Assembly (NCBI GenBank): GCA_030435675.1
Contig: CM059621.1
Span: 5,952,001-6,016,000, forward strand
Reading direction: 5' to 3'
Length of the DNA stretch: 64,000 nt
Source of the DNA: Steinernema hermaphroditum
Lineage: Eukaryota > Nematoda > Chromadorea > Rhabditida > Steinernematidae
The notes under the pieces were generated by a model, which saw only the letters and a program-made list of their open reading frames with translations, searched no databases and was not told the DNA's origin. Positions 22,461 to 32,654 of this stretch are shown here, in pieces. The number at the start of each line of letters is the position of its first letter. Positions within the stretch are counted from its first letter, which is position 1. Position numbers and translations under genes: made by a program.

Positions 22461-22697
22461 TGTCGGGGCTCCGCCCCGGCGATCCCGCGCTTGCAGAGAC
22501 TGCCTATAAAACGGCGCCGCAGAGAGTTCAAAGGAGAGAGTTGTTGCAACCAGTTTGCCGCTCTCCGCGGGTCAGCGTCTCGGCGCCTCTCGTCGCTTCT
22601 GTCCCTGTCTCCTCTGCCACCCGCCGCTGTCTCCCCCTCTATTGCCTATCCTCTCCTATCTGAATACTATCCATACTCATCCCAATAAAAAACGACA
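22461..22697. mobile_element. Candidate solo LTR
   Basis: A GC-rich 237 bp block begins TGTCGGGG and ends AACGACA, giving short inverted TGTCG...CGACA ends as in LTRs. It contains a TATA box (CTATAAAACGG, ~22,503) and a poly(A) signal (CAATAAAA, ~22,683) in the order and spacing of U3-R-U5. No matching target-site duplication is visible (GGTAC before, GCAAT after) and no second LTR or retroviral-type frame lies nearby. It could instead be a small host promoter and short transcript. Confidence 0.4.
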
Positions 22698-22879
22698 GCA
22701 ATCAGAGCTTTCCTGGGATAACCACACATGCCCAAGGGCGGCAAACTCGGGCCCCACGGTCACGACAGTACTGTAGACATCGTAGTTGCTTCTGTCATGT
22801 TACCGTTTCCTAAACTTAATGGCGGTCATTTCCGTCAGAATTTAATGAAATGGTTTCACCGATTATGTTTTGATGGTGA

Positions 22880-23030
22880 ACGGTAGGTCCGTCAGTCGCT
22901 CTCGGAGCGTCTGGTTGGTCTGACGGCAAACCCTGTGGCAGTTCTGGGTGATCCGGCTTCCAGAGGGAATTGGGACACCCGGAAGCCGTAGTACCACCAC
23001 CGTTGATAAAAAAGACGTCGCCGAGAATCT
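22880..23030 (+). repeat. Dispersed repeat R1, 5' portion
   Basis: Carries GGCAAACCCTGTGGCAG, then CCGGCTTCCAGAGGGAATTGG and GACACCCGGAAGCCGTAGT, the complement of 16,745-16,830 in the long R1 copy. The GAAATAAA end is missing. Confidence 0.5.
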
Positions 23031-23765
23031 ATCTGTGTATGAAGTACGCTGAAGGTCGCTCTAGCTCTGAGGACACCACACCGACGAATACGCATCTTCC
23101 CAAGAACGTACCAAATTAAATTACCAAATAAAAATACCAAATTAGTGTACCAAACTTATTTGGAGTTCTAATTTTGTTGACTCTATTATTAACTTAAAAT
23201 ACCTAATGTTTACATTGTGAGCCATCATGAGCCAACCCAGAACAGAACAGACCAATTTCAACAACAGAGGAGTCTTCGCAAACCACGAACATACCCTTAC
23301 TATGCAACATTCTTAAAACAGTTTTAAATGCTCTGACCTCAATATTTCGTCACGAATCGGCAGAACGCTGAGTAATACAATAAAAACGAGCAGGTGGTTT
23401 GTGTCGAGTACTGTGACCGACGTATAACATAGGATTTGGTTCTATTTATAAATCAGCGTACGTTTTTTTTTTTGAAACTTTCCTACATAACGATTGTTGA
23501 ATAACATGAGTTCAGTATGTCATGTGCTCACTGAAGGTCAAACCGCATATGTTTTACGCCTACCAACGCACGTCCTCTCGTCTTTCAACTGACGTTTAAC
23601 TCCAAAGGGGCAGTTGTGCTCGATGCGATAGAATTGGCCGGGTTGTGGTAACGAGCTTCTTGGCTTCAAGCCTTCTAGGAGCCGGGGCAATCACTGGGCC
23701 AGAGGCGGAGGTTAAAAATTACCGATCACTCAACTCATTTCAAAGAGAACAAACGGACGGGAAAA

Positions 23766-24035
23766 GTGCAGTTTGCACAAAGCGTCACTTTTCAGATGAA
23801 CATAAATAAACGTCCGGAGTCTCATGACGCATCGACGGACTACTACTCCTTCTTGTGGGAAAGAATAGAGGACCAAGAAATCTTTCGATCAGGTGCGCTC
23901 ACGATCAGATATGATTGTGAGGAAGCCGTTGTGAAAGCCTATCAGGAGTACTACCCCGAACTATCACCCAAGATGTGCAGGATTGGTGTGATATCGGGGA
24001 GCGACGTTGTGAAGCAATATGAGATCGTAAAATAA
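23766..24035 (+). pseudogene. MULE-like transposase fragment
   Basis: Frame of 89 codons. The segment YYSFLWERIEDQEIFRSG, then ALTIRYDCEEAVVKAYQEYYP and a Cys soon after, resembles the core of MULE transposases: an aromatic-F/W segment, then 'D-E-A---A----P', then C-FH. Here the acidic residue pair is present but the C-FH-Q motif reads CRIG, so the fragment is truncated or decayed. It lies 140 bp upstream of the duplicated F-box-like unit, which raises the possibility of transposon-aided duplication. The family call rests on a short match. Confidence 0.4.
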
Positions 24036-24357
24036 ATCTATAATCTGTAAATCTTCTTTTGATTCAGTCAGGAGATCGGTGGTTGACACACCACTGGGGG
24101 AGCCACAAGACCACTCGCCGACCCCGAAGTTGTGTGGAGTTCTCACAATTCTCGTTTTTCTTTTGGCAAAATAGACTGCTAAACTGCCATACCGTCCACA
24201 CTTTGAACACAGCCACGTCCGTTCCTAATGTTCAGAGTTGCTCTCTAAACGCATCACATTGTGATTTTTGTGCAATGGACATCAGATCACACGCTGTCGC
24301 ACTGCAACGATTCGAACTGGGCATGAATATCTGGGAATCAGGTCAAAGCGACAAGAA

Positions 24358-25220
24358 ATGGACTGCCTTCCGCGCGCCTTTTTCGATGATGTCTTCGGTC
24401 AATTGGAGAAGAAAGACATCGGAACAGCACAGCAATTGGCCGGCGCACCAGGGATTCTGGCATCCGATCATTATAGAAACAGACGTGAGCTGACCATGTG
24501 GGTGGTTCCTAACGGCGAGACGAACTTTTGCGGTATTAAGCTACAGGAGAAGTCAATAACATCGATGATGGCTGTTCCTCTCAGTTATTTACGCTCGAAG
24601 TATGATAGAATAAAGATGGCAATGTTTATTACATCTTCGAAGGAACAGACCTTAGAAGGATACGAAGCTATGCCTTTCAACCAGGCGCTTAGCAAGATTT
24701 CTCTGGTCCTTCGCTTCTAACTGTGAAGTTGGGGCTTTCGCCTTTTTCTGATTCGACAGTCTTCGTGAATCCGTTCTTTAAACTCCTAGGACGATCACAT
24801 CCGTTCAAATCTGTGATCACACCTAATTGTGGAGAAGAATGCGAGGAGTTTGTGAGGAAGCAGCTGAAATCGGTTCATCTGGAGAAACTGCGGTTGTATA
24901 GCAAATCCTGGCCTGCGGACTTCCAGAGTTTAGTCGCATCTTCGACTGAAAACCCCAAATTCCGCAGTTTGCATTGTCGTTCTAAGTACATAATGCTCGA
25001 CTACGAAACCGCTGTGTCTTTATTGAAACGCTAGGCTAATGGTGAGTTGAAAAAGCTTTCAGTTGATGTATACATCTCCTTCAAGAAGCATCGTCTTCTT
25101 ACATATTTGAAGAATTTGGGATGTACTTCGAAGGGATCGACGTTCAAATTGTCGCAGCGACGCGATTTTGAAGTTACAGTTCGTGATGACAGTTCGCTGT
25201 TCTTGAATATTAGCGAATGA
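24358..25220 (+). pseudogene. Broken copy of the F-box/FBA-like gene
   Basis: Clear paralogue of the gene at 1147-1998. It shares MDCLPRAFFDDVFGQLEKKD at the start and RKQLKSVHLE, KSWPADFQSLVAS, LDYETAVSLLKR and KLSQRRDFEV further on. Two lesions disable it. Near 24,715 the frame ends in TAA after LVLRF and the homologous sequence continues in another frame from about 24,740. At 25,033 the Trp codon of 'KRWANGE' is a TAG stop. Similarity extends outside the coding part on both sides (about 24,245-24,357 and 25,220-25,420), so a ~1.2 kb unit was copied. Confidence 0.75.
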
Positions 25221-25624
25221 GGGAGTTAAGGGAGTTGAAAGTGTCAATTTGTAAAAAGTGTTACTTTTATTTAAAGTGTAAATTTATAAAAATGATCTTT
25301 TGACCCAAGCACAAGCATTTCACGCAGTACAATGCTGAAGCAGCTCTTGCCACCTGCAACGCTTTCATTCAACTAGACGCTCACTAGGGTGAGGATGCCA
25401 AATACGGTCTGGTGCGATTACTGATTACTCTAACAGATAGTAAGTGAATTAGGGAAGAGGACACACAGAAAAACCGATAAACATCAATTTTGTTAAATAA
25501 CCATACAGTGTCCATAATATGCACCTTTGTACGGTTTTGTCGATTATTTCGGCTGAGTCAAACTGTTGATCCCACTCCGGGCTGATACACGTTTAATTAC
25601 TTTTCCACGACTATCATAAAACCA

Positions 25625-27080
25625 TTAAACAAAATTCAGCTTCGTTTCTTTGGTTATCCCGTATTTGGTTTTATGTGTGTCGAATAGTTGCGTCAGGGCC
25701 TCGCAGTACTTTTTGTGCAGTGCGTCGATCTGCTCCGTTGTAGGATTTTCGACTTTGTCAACAACGATCGGTGCTCCAACTACAATTTTCGATGTTAATT
25801 CAAAAAATTATTTGTGGAAAACGAACCAACTGTGGCTATAGGCACGCGATATGGCATGAATCCAAAGCAGTAGTTGAAGATGCCCCGACCATGGATGATG
25901 GGTGGACTGAACTTGCATATCCTTTTGAAAGCATGCTGAAGACCGTATACTCAGCGGATCAATTTTGACATTGGGGTTACCTGTAGGGCACGAAGAAGAG
26001 AACCACGGTTGTTGCTGATTTGTGTGTAGAGTGACGTTTCCCCAAAGTTGTACAAGGGAACAAGATGAGATCTGAATTTGATATTAGTCAGCTGCACTCT
26101 TGTGTTTTACTAACCCTGTTTCTAGGGCTATCCTCACAAATCCTTTTCTGTTTTTCAGAGTTAGATTGAAATTATCGGCGTTAGAATCCAAAGCTTCTTC
26201 GGCTCCCCCAATCACAATGGCCACAGCATTTCCTTTCGTTTCTCCATTGAGATTGTGGGTGATTGCTTCTCTTGATGCAGGAATAAAGCCTAAAATGACA
26301 CAGTGTTAAAGACGAACGAAAGTTCTGAAGTTAAACGTAGTTCGGCACTTCACTACAGCTACTAGGCTTAGGCTACTTGGATTGCTGCTCCTTTTGTTTA
26401 CTGCTTAGAATTCTATGAACATCAACCTTGCCGCCCGCAGGGCTATGATGCCTCCATCCGAAAGACTACCAAGCCTTTCGTCTGTTTGAGGCTACTTGCG
26501 CTGCTACTACTGTGTTTACGGTGGTTCTCAGCACCTACAGCCTTATTGAGGCACTTTTCTTACCCATCCACATGCAGAATTCTCTCCGAATAGGAAGCAG
26601 AAGATTGATATCCAGCGTCACCAAGCGGCGACTAATCCCAGGAAATATATCGGTAAATCCTGTAGCTCCAGTGGCCCACGAAAGAATGATTCCACAACTC
26701 ATTATTCCGTGCGGGTGAGATCCAACAATGTAGTTGTGCTTCGGTGACAATTCTGATGTTTTGATCAATTTGGCCGGAAAATATTCAGCGGTTTTTGTCC
26801 AGAGCGATAGATTTCTGAACCACTCATAGGGCCGAGAGCCTTGATAAGGTGTGTCATAATCGTACAAATACCATACGATGTATAATCCGACGAGCCACCT
26901 GAATTCTGTTATCAGCAATGAAAAAAAGGTGCTGACCTACCAGTGTGGTGTGAAAAATATTAAGTAGACTGGCACTAAGACAGAAAGAAGTGCGGTACCG
27001 AAGAATTTGCTGAGGAAGAGGAGGACACAAAAGGTTTCGATCCTCCTGTGGAGTGGAACGTTGAGTGGAGCGAGGTACAT
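25625..27080 (-). CDS. DGAT2/MOGAT-family acyltransferase
   Basis: Six exons, 334 residues: 27080-26941, 26898-26564, 26289-26115, 26071-25981, 25935-25827 and 25779-25625. Transfers an acyl group from acyl-CoA to di- or monoacylglycerol in the ER membrane, the last step of triacylglycerol synthesis. Seen: an N-terminal hydrophobic hairpin ([20 protein letters not shown], then [13 protein letters not shown]), the catalytic HPHG at residues 108-111 followed by [18 protein letters not shown] and [11 protein letters not shown]. Downstream come the family block [44 protein letters not shown] and the C-terminal [14 protein letters not shown]. Length matches DGAT2 (about 330-390). Intron 2 (26,290-26,563) is longer than the others. 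DGAT2, MOGAT and wax synthase activities cannot be separated from sequence. Confidence 0.9.
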
Positions 27081-28450
27081 CTTCTTGGTCGGATGTTGGC
27101 CGGCTGTAACTGTAGCAATTGAGTGAGGGCAGAGGTCAATTGGACACACAGTACGCGCGTCTGGTACCAAATCAAAGCAGTGCGAAACAGGAAATTGACA
27201 AAACAAATAGCGCAATTATCGATTATGCGATGCAAAGATGGATGGAATACGGCTGGATAGGATTTCTCACAGACCTTTTTTATCACTCACAAATGACAGA
27301 TTATGTTAAAATGTTAAGTTGCGAAAAAAGCGCCAAAAAACTGTGAATAACATACCACAATAAGAAGTCAGAAACAAACGATCTCAGCGAGTAATCAATG
27401 ACAGTTAAAAGTGCAGAATTCCCACAGATGTTCCCGACTTTGCGTCGGTGTCGTTCCACTGATAAGGCAAACAGACTACACTACAGTGCACCTCACACTG
27501 ACTGATTGCGAAAGTGGAACATGCAGGTTTTCCCAACAAATATGCAATGGAGAACTCCTAAGATGACCATAATATTGGAACATGGGGTGTGCTCAAAGGA
27601 CATCTGACTTCCATCTACTGGCACCAAAAGAACTTTTTGGATTTCAAATGTTAAACAAATGACGGTTTGTCACAACGTTTAAATAAAGTAGAACTGTACA
27701 ACTTTGCATTTATCTGGGCATTTGTCCGATACTAAGAACCTTATTGCTGACATGATTTTCTGGCAAAGTTTTACTGTAGTTCCAGGATCGTAATGTTCCT
27801 CAGAGGTTTAAGTTTGGGTCTACGAGTGCAGCTAATCCGTGTTGATGTTTATGAACACCTGGACTCGGATATTTGATCTTTCGATGTGAGCACTCTGATT
27901 TACTTAAATCCACGGGATGTTAATTGGGTAGAAATATTGCTGTTAACACATTATTGATGTGTGCTACTCTGTTTCTTGAAAGAGTAGCCGGAGTCAACGG
28001 AGCGGTGCCGTAACTTTTTCGGAAGCTGTGAGGATTAGTTATACATACTGTTTAACACTGTTAGAATAGTGCTGTTATTATTTATAGAAATTGATGTCGT
28101 CGTCGATCATCCCTAAACTTATACGACAACTTTAACAGGGTGTCTGCACGGTCAGAAGGGATTTTGGTCAGCTCAAAATAGGCCTCTTCTTTTGCGCCAA
28201 GTTTTATCTCGATTTCAGATGGACACTTTGGAATGCCAGCCTAGTTCCGCCCCCACTTATAATTGCCTTTTTCTTAGTACACGATGGATAACGCGATTTG
28301 AAAATAAAAGTGACAAACAAGCAACATAACATTTCGGACCTACGCGTCTCATCTAATCTACTTGAAGCATCTCACAGGAATTTGGTACCTATGCCAGTTC
28401 TGTCTACAGCAAATCAAGTCGCCTCGTTTGGAAATCAGAAATTTTCAGAT
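27081..28450. other. Intergenic region, nothing recognised
   Basis: Lies between the divergent DGAT2-like gene and the Srt-like receptor and should hold both promoters. No TATA box, repeat or RNA gene could be defined. Confidence 0.35.
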
Positions 28451-29618
28451 ATGAATGAGAACCAGTTGCTATGCAATGGATCCCACTATTTACTTCTGAA
28501 TCCCCCAAATCCACGGCATGGACTGACTGTTGGCTCTCTCTACATAATTCTGTCCTTGATGGGAATTCCTTTGACTCTTCTTCTCTTGGTTATTTTGAGG
28601 TAAACTCCGTAGCGTTCTCGTCAAATTTCTGTTTTTCAGCACACATAAATACAAAAAAATCGCCTGCTTCAAACTAATATATATCACGACGTTCGCCGAT
28701 TTCGTTAATCTCACAAATGCTGGTCTTATCAGCGGCCTTATGTCCATTACTCAAGTCACTTTCTGTGATAACCATTTGGAATGGCTTTACGTTTATGAGC
28801 AGATCTATCTGGGTGTGGAACCCCTATTGCTAAACAGTACTAAAGGTTTAGGTTTAGGCGGATGGTACTTCTATTGCATCTCTTTCGAAGTGCTCTCCTT
28901 CAACAGAATGCTCAGTTTCGTGAGCGAGCGTTGGTCAACTCTCCTATTTCGAGGAAAACGTGCATGGCTTTGGCTGATCCCCATGGCAACTTACTCAACC
29001 ATCGGGGTCTTCTGCGGCTTTGCTGTGTATCTACCGAACGAGGGGATCTTAATCGATTCCGAAGTAAGGGCCACAAACGTAAATACTTCATGATGTCCTC
29101 GCTCTAGTCCAGCATATTCCACTTTGCGAATAATCTGCTTAAACTTGGTGTTGTCGCCTGTTGTAATGTCATTATGCTGTACCGCATTAACCTTCTTCTA
29201 AAGGCCACCACTCCTAACGACAAGTTTACCAGGGCGAGGATTAAGGTGAGTAGATGAGGATGTGTTATCACTGCTGCTCGTTCCAGCTATCCTTGCAAAC
29301 TTTCGGAATCGCCCTGTTGGGTGACGTGACCGGGTGCACCTACCTGACCGCTCTTCACTTGCCCAAGAACTGGATCATCAGTCGGTATTCAAGCGTGCTG
29401 GGACAAGTGCTTTGGTTGCTACTACACTGTATGGCAAGATGACTTAATATTTGGAACTTTGAATGATTTCAGCCGGGTCTGCCTTCATTATGTTCGCTTT
29501 CAATTCAAAGATCCGCACGCAGATCGTTTCGGTTCTTAGCGGATCAGCTCGTGGGACTAGCCGAGTCACTCACGCAAGAAACATCTCTAGAGCTCAACAT
29601 CGTTTACCGACAAAATAA
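28451..29618 (+). CDS. Divergent Srt-like chemoreceptor GPCR
   Basis: Six exons. After the first (to 28,600) the donor/acceptor pairs are TTGAG|gtaaac...tttcag|CACAC, CTGG|gtgtgg...ttag|GCGGATGG, CCGAA|gtaagg...tctag|TCCAGC, TTAAG|gtgagt...ccag|CTATCC and CACT|gtatgg...ttcag|CCGGG. Seven hydrophobic segments: LTVGSLYIILSLMGIPLTLL (TM1), KLIYITTFADFVNLTNAGL (TM2), WYFYCISFEVLSFNRMLSF (TM3), WLWLIPMATYSTIGVFCGF (TM4), GVVACCNVIMLYRI (TM5), QTFGIALLGDVTGCTYLTA (TM6) and a last one ending AFIMFAFNSKIR. The layout (CFKL before TM2, FNR after TM3, N-KIR at the tail) follows 7TM_GPCR_Srt but is divergent. ATG 28,451 is preferred because it sits a normal distance before TM1; an in-frame ATG at 28,298 exists. 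The stop is only 60 nt from the stop of the convergent cytochrome b5 gene. Confidence 0.72.
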
Positions 29619-29678
29619 TAATTATTGCTTGAATTACTTTATTGCAAATTTACTAAATCACCGAAACAAAGATTCTCA

Positions 29679-30141
29679 TTAAGCAATAAACATGTAGTAG
29701 ATAGCCGCAATCAGCGCTGTAAACAGAAGTGGATACACAATATACTCCAAAGGCGAGCGTTTGTCGTTGTAGTATTCGGGCGATTTCGGGTCCCACGACT
29801 TGTTATCATCCATGTACTTCCTCCATTCGGACTGAAACGGTTTAAATCAAAATAACTCCGCTTCCCGGGACAGTTTTAGACATCGATACCTCGACTATTT
29901 CGCCGATCAGAAAAGTTTCACGCGTTTGACGAGCATCTCCAGAATGTCCGACGTCCTCGAACTGTTCAGTTCCGTCTTCTCCGGCCTGTTCAAGCAAGAT
30001 TTCCAAACCTCCCGGATGTTCCTGGAGGAAAGTAGTCACGTCGTACACCTTGTTGCTGATGATAGTCCATGCGCTGTCAACTGTATTGTGCTCGGCCACC
30101 TCTTTTCTGGTGATCTTCCGAAGAGGACCTTCCGATCCCAT
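29679..30141 (-). CDS. Cytochrome b5, tail-anchored
   Basis: Two exons (30141-29890, 29831-29679), 134 residues. A haem-binding electron carrier that donates electrons to desaturases and some P450 enzymes on the cytosolic face of the ER. Seen: the cytochrome b5 fold with the haem-ligand motif HPGG at residues 42-45 and the second axial His in VGHSGDARQ (residue 66), an acidic linker, then a C-terminal single membrane helix (YIVYPLLFTALIAAIYYMF) of the tail-anchor type. Length is typical. A poly(A) signal AATAAA lies on the minus strand at 29,643-29,638, some 36 nt past the stop and just short of the convergent receptor's coding end. It lies 2.5 kb from a P450 gene on the opposite strand, a plausible functional partner. 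Confidence 0.93.
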
Positions 30142-31048
30142 AGCGATATTCCTTCTGAAAAAAGCGAAGCATAATACAAAGGAGTGTGCACTAAGAAGGC
30201 CATCGGGGTTAGGCACAAGTGAACCCAGTAAAAACAGTGTTTTCACGGAGTCGACTTAAAATAGTCGTTTGCCATTTAGTAGACGCAGAAACATGTTATT
30301 CTTCGCCGGTTAATCTCTACTTTCCCTAGATGTCAACATCTCATTTGTTGTCAACACGAAAACGATCAAAACACATAGCACAAACGTTCTTATGCGTTTC
30401 CGATTCGAATACTGCCCCACGGGACAAAACATTATGAACAGCGATAGGTGTCGATTCTTGGGGGTGGCCAAACTCAAGTGCACAAACGTGGCTGCCCCTC
30501 TCAAATATTGGCAAGAAGACGAGGTTTCAATGTTGTACAAGCTACTTACTGGTCCATCTACTATCTAAGAAGCACAGTCGGTAGAGAGACATTCGTTTTC
30601 TGTTTGTCGGTCAACTAGTTTTCTGTCTCCTTCGATCCCGTTTCCAATCTACCTGCAGTGAACATACAAGATTGTACGTAGAACCAGCGGCTCTGGGCTG
30701 AATACGGCGTCAGCTTTTAAGAATTTGGCGTTAGATAAATTTGGCGTTCAGTCCGGTTCAGTCCTAGCTGCCCTTTCTCGCTCAGATATGAGCAAGAAAA
30801 TTCAAAGTTAAGTTTTTAGAGGTTTGAATTCTGAGCAGATTTGCGTATTTATTCACACAATTTTCGTATCTTCCTGAGAGATGCGAAAAACCCAAAACAC
30901 TCTACCATGGGTTGCTATGGGTTTGACATTCACTGCTGTAAAGCAAGCCTCAAAGGCTCCAACTTTCACTTCAAAACCATATAGAGGGGAGAACTAGGGC
31001 ACTATTCTACTCCAAGACCTCTAGAGCGCTGTTTATATCCATGATCAT

Positions 31049-31149
31049 AACATGTTGATATTGACAGCGTTCATCAAATCATGCGCCTTCGAGACATCAT
31101 CACCGATTTTCTACGATTGTTTGCATTTGCGATTGCCTGCTACAGTATG
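31049..31149 (+). repeat. 101-bp block identical to 32170-32270
   Basis: Identical base for base with 32,170-32,270, although the sequence for 150 bp upstream in the same duplication has many differences. It contains an ATG (31,081) opening a frame MRLRDIITDFLRLFAFAIAC, with a hydrophobic stretch, that continues 40-odd codons here and 31 in the other copy. It could be an exon, a regulatory block or the product of local gene conversion. Confidence 0.7.
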
Positions 31150-31559
31150 CTTTCGGTAAATACATCACAAATACAAAACAATAGGAACAGCCATATCGCT
31201 TCTTGGGGGTAGCGAAACCCGTGGGATGGGCCAGCGACTGAAGGCTTCTGAATGTATGCAAGTGCCCAAACGTGGCTGCCCGAGGTTTCAATGCTGTCCG
31301 TTATATCGCATTTTGGGAGTAGCCAACCCCTTAGAAGTGAGATGGAAGAGTGGGCTTCTGTATGTATAATAGTGCGAAAACCTGGCTGCGAGGTTTCAAT
31401 GTTGTCGAAGCTATTGGGCTGATCCATGAAAAATGGCCGATGTTGTAAACATCCTTTACTTTTACAATGTTTGCTTCCAGGGCCAATAGCCAAACCGAAG
31501 GGCGTATTGTTGAGCTAACTCTCACCCTACATAACGGTTTACCGTTAGTCCATTAAATT

Positions 31560-31925
31560 CCTCTTCGTGTTGGAGGTCCGTTCTGTCTTGATGGCCATTT
31601 TTTTGGCACATTGATAGCTAAGAAGTGATGTACGCTTCCTAAGGCATTGATTGTGTGATGGACGGTGGCTGCCTCAACGTACATTTTTGGATCTAACCAG
31701 AGATGGGCAACGGCTCAGTCGTATCAACCTTCAGCCGTTTCTGGCCAGTCGACTCAACCGGTTTACGGCTCACGGCTGAGCCGATCCGATCCGTCGACCG
31801 TTCAACGGCTGACGGCTCAGCCGATCCGTGAGTCAACCAGCATCTCTGGATCTATCCTACCGAATACACCTATTGCTATATTCGTCGTATATCAGAACAT
31901 AAGCAAATCCTAAAATGATTGTCCC
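31560..31925 (+). repeat. Degenerate copy of repeat R3
   Basis: Matches the internal part of the 913 bp MITE (8,560-8,720): the ATTGTGTGATGGACGGTG block, the 'CTACCGA--ACACCTA--TATATT' block and ACATAAGCAAATCCTAAAA. It is split by a younger hAT MITE at 31,698-31,848. Confidence 0.5.
31698..31848. mobile_element. hAT-type MITE with 8-bp target duplication
   Basis: A 151 bp element beginning C-AGAGATGGGCAA and ending CATCTCTG, the widespread terminal inverted repeat of hAT elements. The flanks are GATCTAAC on the left and GATCTATC on the right, a 7/8 match to an 8-bp target-site duplication as hAT insertion makes. The interior is a set of imperfect GGCTCAGCCG/CGGCTGAGCC palindromes. It is inserted inside an older R3 relic. 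Confidence 0.85.
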
Positions 31926-32169
31926 GTCCGATGATTGTTCCAGTTATACTTGCGCCCACGCAAAAAAATGTCATTTTTGTGTTAGAAAAACGCAGAATTA
32001 AAAAAACCAAACGGCTCTACGATGAGTTCCTACGGGTTTGACATTCACCTCAAATGCTTTAACGCAAACCTCAAAAGCTCAAACCTTTACCTCAAAACCA
32101 TATAGAGAGGCGAACTAGGTCACGATTCTGCTCCCTGACCTCTAAAGCGCTGTTTATATCCATGACCAC

Positions 32170-32270
32170 AACATGTTGATATTGACAGCGTTCATCAAAT
32201 CATGCGCCTTCGAGACATCATCACCGATTTTCTACGATTGTTTGCATTTGCGATTGCCTGCTACAGTATG
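32170..32270 (+). repeat. Second copy of the 101-bp identical block
   Basis: Partner of 31,049-31,149. It lies about 385 bp before the P450 start codon. The frame MRLRDIITDFLRLFAFAIAC starts at 32,201. Confidence 0.7.
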
Positions 32271-32654
32271 TTTTTGGAGAATACATCATATTCTTAATAA
32301 TATCAGGATTCTTTCACTATGCAGGATGGTAGTCATTCAGTTGCCACACAAATAATAACAATTCAATTCCTTAGGTTTTTCCCCTTCAACTTCAACTTGT
32401 TTGTAGGTGAAACCTTTCTCAATGTTACCCGGTCCCCAGATAAGTTTCGTTTAAGTGACCTGGAATTTGGTCTCAAAAGCCGTTTGTTTTCACGATATAT
32501 TCCAGACATTGTTGACCGAAACCATGAGAATGTCACAAATATTTGCGATACGGTTTTAGAGACCGAAACACACGACCGCCTTTGGATGGAATCTTTGCCC
32601 TGCCTTGTAACTTATATTTCTCAGATTGTCGTCTAAGTGTCAGAGGTGCACACA

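Larger units (their letters stand above)
30142..32654. other. Intergenic region rich in local duplications
   Basis: Holds three related ~100 bp units sharing GAGGTTTCAATG-TGT (about 30,447-30,545, 31,195-31,295 and 31,305-31,415), a diverged direct duplication (30,900-31,160 and 32,015-32,290), an R3 relic and a nested hAT MITE. No complete gene is supported; short frames overlap the duplications. Confidence 0.45.

Noticed and set aside
24059..24493. 144-codon plus-strand frame
   Set aside because: Overlaps the start of the F-box-like pseudogene in a different frame; the homologous frame is the one from 24,358.
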